Made by a program: the position numbers and the translations under genes
Notes under the pieces: model-generated
Databases searched by the model: none
What the model was told of the DNA's origin: nothing
What the model saw: only the letters and a program-made list of their open reading frames with translations
Source of the DNA: Bifidobacterium reuteri DSM 23975
GTDB lineage: Bacteria > Actinomycetota > Actinomycetes > Actinomycetales > Bifidobacteriaceae
Reading direction: 5' to 3'
DNA: 64,000 nucleotides
Assembly: GCF_000741695.1 (NCBI RefSeq)
Contig: NZ_JGZK01000006.1
Coordinates: 1 to 64,000, forward strand
Shown here: positions 35,492-46,006 of the stretch, in pieces
Numbering within the stretch: the first letter of the stretch is position 1
Layout: each line of letters starts with the position of its first letter

Positions 35492-36064
35492 TCACCATGG
35501 TTTCGTGGTATTGCCCTTGTTCTGATTGGTATTCTGTTCGGTCTTGGTGTTGGTTTTGGTGTCGGTGGACTGCTGGTTCGCCTTCATCAGCTCCTCGACC
35601 TGCTTCTTCTGCTCCTCGGTCAATGCTCCGCCCCGCTTCGCATTCGAGGACGAGGATTCATCCGCCTGTTGCGGCTCAGCGGACTGAGACGTATCACCTT
35701 CAGTCTGTGCCTTGGCTTTCTTCAAGGTGATCGTCGTTAGCTGGGAGGAAATGGAAGCGTTCGCGTCGATGGCATCCCTGATCTGCGGCAACAGCACCCC
35801 GCGCATCTGACCGGCTTCCGCGAATTGCGCATCGGTCTGCTCCTGCTGCGCATGCAGCGTGCTCACGTCGGTCGACTCATCCTGAGCGGCTTTGATGTTG
35901 GCGTTCAGAGATGCGGTGGCCTGATTGAAGGTGATAGCGGCCGAAAGGTTCACTGCGGCGACTCCTGCCACGGCCGTCAGCAGCGCGATGACGACGATCA
36001 ATGCGATACGCATACCCAACGGTGCGCGGGCGTGGCGCGTGCCTGCGTTATCTGATGCACTCAT
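35492..36064 (-). CDS. membrane-anchored hypothetical protein, last gene of the moxR operon
   Basis: A 190-aa protein with one transmembrane segment near the N-terminus (RIALIVVIALLTAVAGVAAVNL, about 18-39) and a helical extracytoplasmic region, then a low-complexity tail rich in Ser, Gln, Thr, Asn and Lys (about 125-190). The family was not recognised. ATG 36064 follows AAGGAGG and overlaps the upstream VWA stop by 4 bp, so it belongs to the moxR-DUF58-VWA operon. Confidence 0.75.
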   Translation of the reverse strand: MSASDNAGTRHARAPLGMRIALIVVIALLTAVAGVAAVNLSAAITFNQATASLNANIKAAQDESTDVSTLHAQQEQTDAQFAEAGQMRGVLLPQIRDAIDANASISSQLTTITLKKAKAQTEGDTSQSAEPQQADESSSSNAKRGGALTEEQKKQVEELMKANQQSTDTKTNTKTEQNTNQNKGNTTKPW

Positions 36065-37038
36065 AGCAGCCTCCTTGAAACCGTGATCCATGCGCCGAGC
36101 TCCCAGGCCAGCAGAAGCACCATCGCGATGGCGAGCGGCCAGACCATCGCAACGGTCCGCGTGCGTTCCTTTGCCGTCGTCGTCACACGCCATTGGCTTG
36201 AAGCCTTGCCGGAGACCTGTCCATGCAGTGTGGACGTTGCATTCGTGGCAAGGTATGTGCCGCTGATTTCGTCAGCGATGTCCTTCAGGTTCTGCTCATC
36301 CAATTTCGAGATGCCGGGCTGACCGGTGTCCGGATCGGTGACCCACTGATCGGTGGTGGAGGAATCGCCGGCGCTCACCCCATCGGCTATCACGGGAATC
36401 CTGCCGCCTTCAGCGGAACCTACGCCGACCGTGAAACCATCGTCCACGTATTGTCTCAGTGCAGAGAAGCTGCGCCGTGCGGCGCTTGAGGTCTGTTCGC
36501 CGTCAGTGATGAGATAGAGCACGATGGCATCATCGGGGTGCGCGTCACGAATCGACTTGGCGGTGACCAACAGCTGGTTGATTGGGGCATCCAAATTGGA
36601 CCCGGATGATACGGACGTGGATTCGACGGCCAAGGTATCGGCCCAATTGTCGATGGCGGGAGCGTCTGGAGTCAACGGCACATCCAGCGTTCCGGACGCG
36701 CCAAAGTGCAGCGCCGCGAAACTGGCGTCGCCATAACTGGCCGTGATATCGTGCACGGCTTTGCGCGCTGCGGCGATGCGCGATATCGTCTCATCGGAAC
36801 CATAGTGGGCATCCTCCACCGCCATGGAGCCGGTGGTGTCCACCGCCACGATCACATCAGTGGCATTGATGGCGCGTGATGTGGTGGGAGCCACCACGCT
36901 TGGGGTCAATACCATGACTGCGGCAATCAGCAGCATCGCAGCGCGACGTATGCACGCCCATACGGTTTCGTCGGTGGCGTTGTTCGCGCGACGCCGGACG
37001 AACTGGATGATTTCAGCCACGGCCATCAGCGCCAGCAC
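36061..37038 (-). CDS. VWA-domain membrane protein, apparent frameshift at its 5' end
   Basis: A protein of at least 325 aa with a von Willebrand A domain between two membrane segments. The metal-site motif VDTTGSM (DxTxS-like) is near residue 67, with TDGEQ later. The open frame begins at GTG 37038, but the upstream ATG 37097 overlaps the previous stop (ATGA), as with all other genes of the operon. From that ATG the frame breaks in the run of five C/G at 37074-37078; one more base would give MSEFTFSPRSGWIAGGALAVV joined to this frame. So the real gene is probably 36061-37097 and carries a 1-base deletion or sequencing error. Confidence 0.85.
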   Translation of the reverse strand: MLALMAVAEIIQFVRRRANNATDETVWACIRRAAMLLIAAVMVLTPSVVAPTTSRAINATDVIVAVDTTGSMAVEDAHYGSDETISRIAAARKAVHDITASYGDASFAALHFGASGTLDVPLTPDAPAIDNWADTLAVESTSVSSGSNLDAPINQLLVTAKSIRDAHPDDAIVLYLITDGEQTSSAARRSFSALRQYVDDGFTVGVGSAEGGRIPVIADGVSAGDSSTTDQWVTDPDTGQPGISKLDEQNLKDIADEISGTYLATNATSTLHGQVSGKASSQWRVTTTAKERTRTVAMVWPLAIAMVLLLAWELGAWITVSRRLL

Positions 37039-37093
37039 TACGGCCAGTGCTCCGCCGGCAATCCAGCCAGAGCGGGGGAGAAGGTGAATTCGC

Positions 37094-38152
37094 TCATCGC
37101 CTCAACCTCCATGCGCATGCCAGAACAATGATCACAGCCACCACCAAAGCCAGCGTCCACCAGCCGGGGGCATCGGTCATGGAAGCCTTCGCCTTGCTGT
37201 CGGATTCGGTGTCACGCCGTGATTGGATGTCCCTGACCAATTCCTCCACGGACCTGCCATTCGACTGCGTCAGGAACACGCCGCCATGGGATTCGATGGC
37301 TGTTTTCATGTCCGATGTTGTTTGCTCGCCCTCACTTGATTTCGGGCCGGAATACAGGCCATCCACCGTGATATTGGTTTGCCGGGTCAAGTCGAGCGCC
37401 TCGTCAAGAGAGTATGTCGGCTTGCCCGAGACCACATTATCGGTGGCGAGGACGATCGATGCTGCGCGCTGGCGTGAAGCATTCGTCTCGTTTGCCGAGC
37501 CGTACGCAAAGCCGGGCAGCATGGCGGCGCAGGAAACCACGCCATCGCCGATCAGCGACGTGGCGTCTTTCCTGTTCTGTGTGCCCTCCAGCCAATCCGC
37601 TATTTTCTGGTAATCCGCATCGGACATCTTGTCGATATCATCCTGGGTCTCCACGCCTTTGAGCGCCGTACTGGCGGCAGTCAGCTGCTTGGTGACCAGA
37701 TCATAGTCGTCGGTGAGCGGGAACACCGTACGGGACGTGGAATTGAAGATGCTCAGCCCGATGCGTTCCCCCTCGAAATGCTTGACCAGCTCCAGGTAGG
37801 TGTCGATGACCTCACGGTCATACGGCAGTGTGGAACCGGATACATCAAGGCACAGTACGATGTCCCTGCTCGATGCACGCTCATCGCCGGCTCCCACTTG
37901 GGAGGGGCGCGCCACCAGCGCAACGGCCAATGCCAATGCGATGGCCATAGCCACCACGGCAACTCGATTCACCACACGCCACTGATGGAACAGGCGAGAG
38001 GCATGCTCGGTATTGAGGTCTTCATCCAAAGAGAACACGGCTTCATCATTGGTATCGCGGCGGCGGGCGAACACGACGAGGAGCATTACGACGGCCACAG
38101 CCACCAGAATGCCGGCCAATGCGGCCCAGGGCCAATGCCAGGCAAGCATCAT
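37094..38152 (-). CDS. VWA-domain membrane protein (BatA-like)
   Basis: A 352-aa protein with two N-terminal membrane helices (about 8-28 and 58-80), a von Willebrand A domain with the metal-site motif CLDVSGST (about 100), and a C-terminal helix. This is the layout of Bat/aerotolerance-type proteins in moxR operons. Such proteins are thought to assemble or activate partners with the MoxR ATPase. ATG 38152 follows GGTGG and overlaps the upstream stop (ATGA); its own stop overlaps the next gene's ATG. Confidence 0.87.
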   Translation of the reverse strand: MMLAWHWPWAALAGILVAVAVVMLLVVFARRRDTNDEAVFSLDEDLNTEHASRLFHQWRVVNRVAVVAMAIALALAVALVARPSQVGAGDERASSRDIVLCLDVSGSTLPYDREVIDTYLELVKHFEGERIGLSIFNSTSRTVFPLTDDYDLVTKQLTAASTALKGVETQDDIDKMSDADYQKIADWLEGTQNRKDATSLIGDGVVSCAAMLPGFAYGSANETNASRQRAASIVLATDNVVSGKPTYSLDEALDLTRQTNITVDGLYSGPKSSEGEQTTSDMKTAIESHGGVFLTQSNGRSVEELVRDIQSRRDTESDSKAKASMTDAPGWWTLALVVAVIIVLACAWRLRR

Positions 38153-38694
38153 GGACGCCACCTTTCCACCAGATTGGCCACCCAATCGGCGGCCTGCGGC
38201 ACCGTGACCGATCGTGCATGGATATTGAACGCGGGATCGGCGAACTCCGGGGGATACAACGCCTCGATGGTCTGCCTCAGCGTGTCCAGGCCCTGTCTGT
38301 TCGCGGACGTGCGGTCGAGGAGCGTCAGATCGGTCAAGGTACTGGAATGCAACGACCTTCCGGAGGCGTCCGTCGCGAAATCTCGTGCCACCAAGGCCAG
38401 TTGCGTCAAGGCCTCCTCACGGCTCAACGCACCGCGCTCGTGCTGGTCGACTATCGCGTCGATGCGTGCATGCCATAGGGCTTTGGCGCTGGTATTGCGG
38501 TGCGCGCCGCGGGGCTGTTTCACCTTGGCGGGTTTGCGGGGAGAACGGGACAGTATCACCACGGCGACGATCAATCCGAGTGCCAGCAGAAGGCAGACGG
38601 CAATCACCGCGACGAGCGGGCCGGTCAGGGACAGCTCGTCCTGAGGATGAAGATCTGCGGGCTCAACGGCCAGAGTCAATGCGGACGGCATCAT
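38149..38694 (-). CDS. hypothetical membrane protein of the moxR operon (DUF4381-like position)
   Basis: A 181-aa protein with one transmembrane helix (GPLVAVIAVCLLLALGLIVAVVIL, about 25-48) and a soluble C-terminal helical part. It occupies the place between DUF58 and the VWA genes where DUF4381-type proteins occur in other bacteria, but similarity was not verified. Starts and stops overlap both neighbours by 4 bp. Confidence 0.7.
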   Translation of the reverse strand: MMPSALTLAVEPADLHPQDELSLTGPLVAVIAVCLLLALGLIVAVVILSRSPRKPAKVKQPRGAHRNTSAKALWHARIDAIVDQHERGALSREEALTQLALVARDFATDASGRSLHSSTLTDLTLLDRTSANRQGLDTLRQTIEALYPPEFADPAFNIHARSVTVPQAADWVANLVERWRP

Positions 38695-39638
38695 CGACGA
38701 TCACCTGCCAGCTGCAGTTCCGGCGACGAGCCAAGCTGATTGCGCGTGGTACGTGCCAGGGCAACGGATACCAGATGCACGAAGCGGTCGAACATCTCCT
38801 CGCTGGAATCGGCGCGAATCAGGAACGATCCGGTACGATTGAGCTCCTGTTCCAGTGATGCTGCCATATAGTGACGATGCGTCTCGACCTCACGTGCACT
38901 GACTGCTGATCGCATGAACGCCGGTACCCGTCGGCCGGTCACACCGTCCAATGGCGCGGCATGATGTCTGGACAGCGGCGTGAACGGGTTCAGCGTCGCC
39001 ACATCGATCAACACCAGCGGGTGCGTCCGGGCGATGCGGCGCAGTCCAGCAATCTGCCCCTCTGACAGAGCATGCTCGTCGGTGGCCAATACGATCAGTG
39101 CGTTGCGGTCCTTGATGCGTCTCGCGTATTCCAGCAAGGCGTCGATATTGCGTCTGTGCGTCCACTGACGTTCCAATGCCTTGTCCAAGGTGCGCTCGAA
39201 CTGGGCGAAGCCGCCATTGAAGGGAATGCGGGTGATGCTCGCCTCATCGGAGAAGACGATGGACACATCGTCCGAGCGGCGCAAAGACAACGCGGCGAAC
39301 ATGCGCAACGCATTTGCAGCCACCTCATACGCTCTCTCGCCGGAAGAACAAACGCCGGTCATCTCACGGCCTACATCCATGAGCAGCCAGACGCGTGAAG
39401 TCGCCAGACGCTCACGCTGCACCACCATGGGCTGTCCCTGTCTGGCGCTGGTCTTCCAATCGATCAGCCGGGACTCGTCACCAGGCGCGTAGGCACGCAC
39501 ATCCATGATATCGCCGGCGCCACCATGGCGTCCGGACGCGTGCTCGCCCTCCAGTACGCCCAACGTCTTGCGCACGGTGGGCAAGGCGATTTGGGTGCCG
39601 AGGGCCTCGATCTTTCTGCGAATCGTTTGCGAACTCAC
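38691..39638 (-). CDS. DUF58 family protein
   Basis: A 315-aa protein with the DUF58 signature DVRAYAPGDESRLIDWKTSAR (about 46-66), followed by a VWA-like core (VWLLMDVG, about 83-90). DUF58 proteins accompany MoxR ATPases and VWA proteins; the exact role is unknown. The start is GTG 39638, whose GTGA overlaps the moxR stop. Unlike some family members it has no long N-terminal membrane part. Confidence 0.88.
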   Translation of the reverse strand: MSSQTIRRKIEALGTQIALPTVRKTLGVLEGEHASGRHGGAGDIMDVRAYAPGDESRLIDWKTSARQGQPMVVQRERLATSRVWLLMDVGREMTGVCSSGERAYEVAANALRMFAALSLRRSDDVSIVFSDEASITRIPFNGGFAQFERTLDKALERQWTHRRNIDALLEYARRIKDRNALIVLATDEHALSEGQIAGLRRIARTHPLVLIDVATLNPFTPLSRHHAAPLDGVTGRRVPAFMRSAVSAREVETHRHYMAASLEQELNRTGSFLIRADSSEEMFDRFVHLVSVALARTTRNQLGSSPELQLAGDRR

Positions 39639-40726
39639 GGAACAGGAACCGTTTCGACGATCTTATCCACGATCTGGTCGCTGGTCACACCGTCGGCCAA
39701 CGCCTCAAACGTGAGCACGATACGATGGCGCAGCACCTCATGGACGAATGCCTTGATATCCTCCGGCACCACATAGTCACGGCCGGAGAGCAGCGCCTTC
39801 GCCTGTCCGATACGAGTCAGGGCGATGGTGGCGCGCGGCGAAGCGCCCAGACGGACCAACGTCGACAATCCCTTGATGGGGTGCGATCCCGCGCCGCGGG
39901 ATGTGGCGGTAATATCGACCGCATACTTCATGATGGCGTCGGCCACGTGCACACGACGTGCAGCCCTACGCAGGAACTCCACGTCGGATACGGTGATGCG
40001 CTCTCCCGTGATGGTGTCGGGGCCGATCATGTCCGATCCTCTGCGGGTGAGCATGGCAAGCATGCGGGTCTCCTCGTCGGCGGACGGATAGGTCATCACC
40101 GCTTTCATCATGAAACGGTCCATCTGGGCTTCGGGAAGATTGAATGTGCCCTCCTCCTCGATGGGGTTCTCGGTCGCGATGACCATGAAGGGCTTGGGCA
40201 GTTCGATTCGCTGCCCGCCGATGGTGGTGGCACCCTCAGCCATCGCCTCGAGCATGGCCGACTGGGTTTTTGCGTTGGACCGGTTGATCTCATCGAGCAA
40301 GACGAAATTCGCGTGGATAGGTCCGATCTGCGTAGTGAATTTCTGCGAGGCGAAATCGAACACCTGAGTGCCGGTCAGATCCGAAGGCATGAGATCAGGG
40401 GTGCACTGCACACGTTTGAACGAACCGGATACACAAGTGGCCAGCGTCTGCGCCGCCGTGGTCTTGGCCAGACCGGGAACGGACTCAATCAGGATATGCC
40501 CGCCGGCGACCAGCGTCACGATCAACGACTCGCGCAGATTGTCCTGACCCACCAAGGTCTGGGCGAAACGTGCGCGGATGGTATCGGCCAGCAGCCGTGC
40601 GCGTTTGGCATCATCAAGGCCCAGGGGCGCTGCGGCACCGGGGATCGGAGCGGTCTGAGGTGCGGCGGCTGGGGGTTGGATCATCGGCTGCGGCGGGAGT
40701 TGCGGTTGCGTGGGGAACAAAGTCAT
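39635..40726 (-). CDS. MoxR family AAA ATPase
   Basis: A 363-aa chaperone-like ATPase. Walker A is ESVPGLAKTT, Walker B is VLLDEINRS and sensor 1 is ATENP, typical of MoxR; the lid domain follows. A Pro/Gln-rich N-terminal segment of about 40 residues precedes the core. It is the first gene of a six-gene operon with DUF58 and VWA proteins, in which it is expected to remodel or activate the VWA partners using ATP. ATG 40726 is preferred; the frame is open to 40750. Confidence 0.9.
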   Translation of the reverse strand: MTLFPTQPQLPPQPMIQPPAAAPQTAPIPGAAAPLGLDDAKRARLLADTIRARFAQTLVGQDNLRESLIVTLVAGGHILIESVPGLAKTTAAQTLATCVSGSFKRVQCTPDLMPSDLTGTQVFDFASQKFTTQIGPIHANFVLLDEINRSNAKTQSAMLEAMAEGATTIGGQRIELPKPFMVIATENPIEEEGTFNLPEAQMDRFMMKAVMTYPSADEETRMLAMLTRRGSDMIGPDTITGERITVSDVEFLRRAARRVHVADAIMKYAVDITATSRGAGSHPIKGLSTLVRLGASPRATIALTRIGQAKALLSGRDYVVPEDIKAFVHEVLRHRIVLTFEALADGVTSDQIVDKIVETVPVP

Positions 40727-40762
40727 GCCCACCACTGTAACTACCAACACTGACTGTTTGCT

Positions 40763-41455
40763 TTACGCCAACGTCCATGTAACCGGGGTGGCGCCTTGGG
40801 CGATTAGGGCTTGATTGGTGCGGGAGAAGGGTCTGGAGCCGAAGAACCCGCGTGATGCGGATAATGGGCTGGGATGGGGCGACTTGATGATGGTGGCGTT
40901 AGTGAGCAGCGGTTCAAGGCTTTGCGCATTGCGCCCCCAGAGAATGGCCACCAGCGGTTTTGGTTTGCCGTTGGCATCCACGCGGGCGTTCAGGGCGCGG
41001 ATAGCGGCTTCGGTGACCTGTTCCCATCCTTTGCCTTGATGGGAATTCGGTCTGCCCACACCCACGGTCAGACATCTGTTCAACAGCATGACCCCCTGTG
41101 TGGTCCAAGGCGTCAGGTCGCCATTGGACGGCATAGGAACTCCCAAGTCGTCCACCAGTTCCTTATATATGTTAATAAGACTCTTGGGAAGCGGGCGAAC
41201 ATCAGGCGCCACGCAAAAACTCAATCCGACGGGATGGCCGGGTGTGGGATAGGGGTCCTGCCCGACGATGAGCACCTTGATGGTGTCGAAGGGGATGGTG
41301 AACGCGCGCAGGATATTGTGGCTTGCGGGCAGCCAAGGGCGCCCTGCCGCGTTTTCCGCTCTCAGAAAATCACCCATGTGATGGATGACGGGCTCCACAT
41401 CGGCCAAGGCATGCGCCCAGCCCGGTTCTACCAGTTCGCTCAGCGGTTTGATCAT
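40763..41455 (-). CDS. ung: uracil-DNA glycosylase
   Basis: A 230-aa family 1 enzyme that removes uracil from DNA. Catalytic motif [16 protein letters not shown] (water-activating Asp) and the C-terminal [13 protein letters not shown] (His and Leu loop) are intact. Start: ATG 41455 gives the usual N-terminus MIKPLSELV; the longer frame to 41563 runs into the divergent LytR_C promoter region. The ribosome binding site is weak. Confidence 0.95.
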   Translation of the reverse strand: MIKPLSELVEPGWAHALADVEPVIHHMGDFLRAENAAGRPWLPASHNILRAFTIPFDTIKVLIVGQDPYPTPGHPVGLSFCVAPDVRPLPKSLINIYKELVDDLGVPMPSNGDLTPWTTQGVMLLNRCLTVGVGRPNSHQGKGWEQVTEAAIRALNARVDANGKPKPLVAILWGRNAQSLEPLLTNATIIKSPHPSPLSASRGFFGSRPFSRTNQALIAQGATPVTWTLA

Positions 41456-41578
41456 GGTTCCATACTCTAGCCAAACGTGCATATACAGTGCATGTCCGTG
41501 GCATGGCATGCGACGCGCTAGCCCATTTCGTGCCGGACGGTTACACTCGGGTGTAGTTTGCATGAAGGAGGCCGGCGT

Positions 41579-42274
41579 ATGGCGCGCGACAAAGTGACCT
41601 ACGAATCATATGAACAGGATGTCTTCGACAATCCGCCCCAGGGTCCCGTCGGGGCTCATCGCGGTTCCCGTCCGGTCATGGTCCGTATCGCTCCGTTCAT
41701 CATCGTGATCGTGGTGGCTGCGCTGTGCGGCTTCGGTGCGTGGGCGTACGGCAGCGGCGAGTATCAGAACCTGCTGAATCTGAAGACACCCCAATCCACG
41801 ACGGCGTCCAGTGACACGACGCAATCCACGACGAAGTCCGATTCGTCGGCATCCGACTCTTCGGATTCCTCGAGTTCCTCGGATTCCTCTACCAGTGATT
41901 CGTCGGCAAGCGATGATTCGAGTTCCTCAGCCGATTCGTCCAGCAGCGATTCGTCCAGCAGCGACCAGAATGCGCAGCAGCAAACGCAACAAGCCCAGAC
42001 CGCTACTGTGAACAAGGCCACACAGGTGCGTGTGGTGAACGGTACCGGAGTCTCCGGATACGCCGGACAGAAGGCGGACGTGTTGCAGACCGCAGGATAT
42101 ACCAGTGTGGAGGCGGCCAATCCTACCGGTTCATTGCCTACCGGCACGGTGGTGTGGTACCAGAATGAAACCGACAAGGCCACCGCTCAGGACGTGGCCA
42201 ATACGCTGGGGATTACCGCGGTGGAGCAGGTTCAGGGACTGTCCGCTCCGATTACCGTTGTGCTGCTGAACTAG
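41579..42274 (+). CDS. membrane-anchored LytR_C domain protein
   Basis: A 231-aa protein with a cytoplasmic N-terminus, one transmembrane helix (about 36-57), a low-complexity Ser/Asp linker (about 80-140) and a C-terminal LytR_C domain ([21 protein letters not shown] onward). LytR_C domains occur on envelope proteins of actinobacteria, often near LCP wall-polymer ligases; no LCP domain is present here. ATG 41579 follows AAGGAGG. Divergent from ung. Confidence 0.85.
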   Translation: MARDKVTYESYEQDVFDNPPQGPVGAHRGSRPVMVRIAPFIIVIVVAALCGFGAWAYGSGEYQNLLNLKTPQSTTASSDTTQSTTKSDSSASDSSDSSSSSDSSTSDSSASDDSSSSADSSSSDSSSSDQNAQQQTQQAQTATVNKATQVRVVNGTGVSGYAGQKADVLQTAGYTSVEAANPTGSLPTGTVVWYQNETDKATAQDVANTLGITAVEQVQGLSAPITVVLLN

Positions 42275-42504
42275 CATTTGCGCCAAGGATCAAGGAGAAT
42301 ATCGCGACGATCATAGGCAGCGGCGATGTGACTGGATTTCAGGTGTAATCGCGTTGGGTTTGTGGAAAACCGGACGAGCTATTCAGCCCATGTAGTGAGA
42401 CGATTTTTTCTTGTTCTTCGGCTTCTGATTGGCATTGTTCCCTCGTCACTGTACAATCATGCTCTAGTCGCGAGGTAGGGGGAGCGCGATGCGGTTCTTT
42501 CTAC

Positions 42505-42539
42505 GTTCCCTAAAGGTATGTTCGCGACGCCTAGGGAAC
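42505..42539 (+). promoter_or_regulatory. 5'-leader hairpin of the cold-shock gene
   Basis: GTTCCCTA (42505-42512) pairs with TAGGGAAC (42532-42539), ending 16 bases before the start codon. The AAAGGAAAG ribosome binding site lies just outside the stem. A temperature-sensitive or cold-shock leader structure is possible. The rest of the 281-bp gap (42275-42555) shows no other clear feature. Confidence 0.4.
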
Positions 42540-42555
42540 AAAGGAAAGATCAGAT

Positions 42556-42795
42556 ATGGCACAAGGTACCGTAAAGTTCTTCCTTGCCAAGAAGGGGTTC
42601 GGGTTCATACAGCCGGACGGCGGAGGCGAGGACGTTTTCGTGCATTACGCGGAAATCAAGGACGACGGCAGCAACAATAAGTTCAAGATGCTGTATGAGG
42701 GCGATCGGGTGGAGTATACGCCCGTCTCGTCTGGTAAAGGTACTCAGGCTAAGGATGTCGTCAAGTTGTCTTCTGGCGAAGAACGTCCCGAGTGA
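42556..42795 (+). CDS. cold-shock domain protein
   Basis: A 79-aa single-domain nucleic-acid chaperone. RNP1 is KGFGFIQP and RNP2 is VFVHY, both conserved. The usual KWFNAEKG start is here KFFLAKKG, as in some actinobacterial versions. ATG 42556 with AAAGGAAAG upstream, a stem-loop in the leader and a terminator downstream: a monocistronic gene. Confidence 0.93.
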   Translation: MAQGTVKFFLAKKGFGFIQPDGGGEDVFVHYAEIKDDGSNNKFKMLYEGDRVEYTPVSSGKGTQAKDVVKLSSGEERPE

Positions 42796-42820
42796 GTGGT
42801 TTGCCCGCAACGACGCAGAT

Positions 42821-42858
42821 AAGGTCCCGGTTGGTGATGTCTCATCGACCGGGACCTT
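42821..42858 (+). terminator. Rho-independent terminator of the cold-shock gene
   Basis: AAGGTCCCGGT (42821-42831) pairs with ACCGGGACCTT (42848-42858), followed by TT; an inner GATG/CATC pair stabilises the loop. Confidence 0.8.
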
Positions 42859-42921
42859 TTGCGTGGTCTCCCAGCGGGCAGGTTCGTTTTCATGCCGATA
42901 GCGCAATCTCCAAACACGATG

Positions 42922-42983
42922 TTGGCACTCTCGGGCGGAGAGTGCTAATGTCACAGTTAGCACTCGGAGGGCGAGAGTGATAA
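42922..42983. promoter_or_regulatory. two tandem CIRCE operators of groEL (HrcA sites)
   Basis: CIRCE 1 is TTGGCACTC-N9-GAGTGCTAA (42922-42948). CIRCE 2 is TTAGCACTC-N9-GAGTGATAA (42957-42983). Each differs from the consensus by one base. Their start-to-start distance is 35 bp. HrcA repression of groEL is expected. Confidence 0.93.
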
Positions 42984-42994
42984 CCGGCAGCTGA

Positions 42995-44692
<1,698 letters not shown>

Positions 44693-44732
44693 TCGGTATC
44701 CGATCGCTAGCTGATTGACAGCTCGAACTGAC

Positions 44733-44774
44733 TGAGTGTCGGGGAGGTTCCTTCGGGAGCTTCCCCGACACTCA
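44733..44774 (+). terminator. Rho-independent terminator of groEL
   Basis: A long stem closes from TGAGTGTCGGGGA (44733-44745) to TTCCCCGACACTCA (44761-44774), capped by a TTCG tetraloop and followed by TTTT. Confidence 0.9.
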
Positions 44775-44822
44775 TTTTGTATCAGTTCATTGGGTTAACC
44801 AGGAATGCAAACGGCGCATCGG

Positions 44823-45113
44823 TCATTGCGCGAACAGCCGCGAAGCCGCGGCTTCGGCGTCCGCATATACCGTGGACGCTGAAGCCAGTGCACGCTGTAT
44901 TGATTCCAGTGAGGCCTCCATCTGCTGTTGTGCCGCTCGCCACCCTGCTACCGCTGAGGTGAATTGTGTGGCCGCCGATCCGCGCCAGGCCTCTTGCAGC
45001 GCGGCGAGATTGGTATACATGCCGCCGACGGCCTGCCTGATTTGTGCCACCGACCCTGCCACAGCGGCCGACGATGATTGGATTCGCTCGGAATCTACTT
45101 GATATTGGGGCAT
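44823..45113 (-). CDS. WXG100 family protein
   Basis: A 96-aa ESAT-6-like protein of two long helices around LQEAWRGSAATQF, with W-R-G as the W-x-G turn. Members are substrates or partners of type VII secretion. No EccC/EssC ATPase or other secretion gene lies in the window. ATG 45113 follows AAAGGAG. It is convergent with groEL and divergent from the TPM-domain gene. Confidence 0.9.
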   Translation of the reverse strand: MPQYQVDSERIQSSSAAVAGSVAQIRQAVGGMYTNLAALQEAWRGSAATQFTSAVAGWRAAQQQMEASLESIQRALASASTVYADAEAAASRLFAQ

Positions 45114-45190
45114 CGTTGCTCCTTTCTGTCAATGATGGGCTCTGTAACTGGCGTTCGTTATTGCGAATACCGAACGCTATGGTGGAGCTT

Positions 45191-46006
45191 ATGGCAAATT
45201 CGAATTGGGCGGACGTTTTTATGACCAATGTGGTTCCAGCTTCGGCATCATGCAGTACGACTCAACGACGCAAGGCGGGGAATTGGCTTGTCCGTGCGGT
45301 TTTCGCGCTTGTTGCACTGGTGCTTGCCTGCATGTCGCTGACCGTCAATGCGTATGGGGATAACTCGGATCCAAGCACGAATGATTCGAACAGTTCGAAC
45401 AGTGGCGTCACCATCACCGATAACATCACCGATACGGAGAACCTGCTCGGATCCCATGCCGCCGAAGTCACCGATGCCATTGCGCAGACCGAACAGGAAA
45501 CCGGCGTGCATGTCCACTTGCTGTACCTGTCCAGCTTCAATAGCGAACAGACGCCGCAACAATGGGCCTCCAATGTATTGGAATCCACCAATCCCCAGCC
45601 CAACACCGTGCTGCTGGCGGTGGCCTCCAATGATGGCAATCTGGTCGTGGCGGTCTCTTCCAATTCCGATGAGTGGCTGAGAAACCAGGACACGGTCGAC
45701 AAATTGTCTGATGCCGCGCAGGCGCCTTTGATGAAGAGCACGCCTGATTGGCCTGGGGCGGCCACTGCCATGATGGACCAGATTGTGCAGTCCAAGAAGA
45801 CCACCACATCACGCTCCACTGTGATGCTTGGCGTCGCGATCATGGTCGGTGTGCTGGTGGTGCTGGCCGTTGTCGCCGTTGTGATGGTGAAGCGTCGTCG
45901 GCGCAAGAGTGCTCATAAGAGCACCGAGAAGAAGCCCAGGAAAAAACTTCAAGCGAGTATTCAGGAAACACCCAGACGAGCGCGCCACTCTAGAAAACAT
46001 GAGTAA
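45191..46006 (+). CDS. TPM-domain membrane protein (YgcG/Psb32-like)
   Basis: A protein of about 271 aa: a signal-like or anchoring hydrophobic stretch (WLVRAVFALVALVLACMSLTV), a TPM domain (NLLGSHAAEVTDAIAQTEQETGVHVHLLYLSS...ASNVLESTNPQPNTVLLAVASN), a second transmembrane segment (MLGVAIMVGVLVVLAVVAVVMV) and a basic tail. Start uncertain: ATG 45191 after GGTGGAG, or ATG 45179 or 45221. It overlaps the response-regulator gene by 8 bp, so may belong to the same transcript. Confidence 0.75.
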   Translation: MANSNWADVFMTNVVPASASCSTTQRRKAGNWLVRAVFALVALVLACMSLTVNAYGDNSDPSTNDSNSSNSGVTITDNITDTENLLGSHAAEVTDAIAQTEQETGVHVHLLYLSSFNSEQTPQQWASNVLESTNPQPNTVLLAVASNDGNLVVAVSSNSDEWLRNQDTVDKLSDAAQAPLMKSTPDWPGAATAMMDQIVQSKKTTTSRSTVMLGVAIMVGVLVVLAVVAVVMVKRRRRKSAHKSTEKKPRKKLQASIQETPRRARHSRKHE

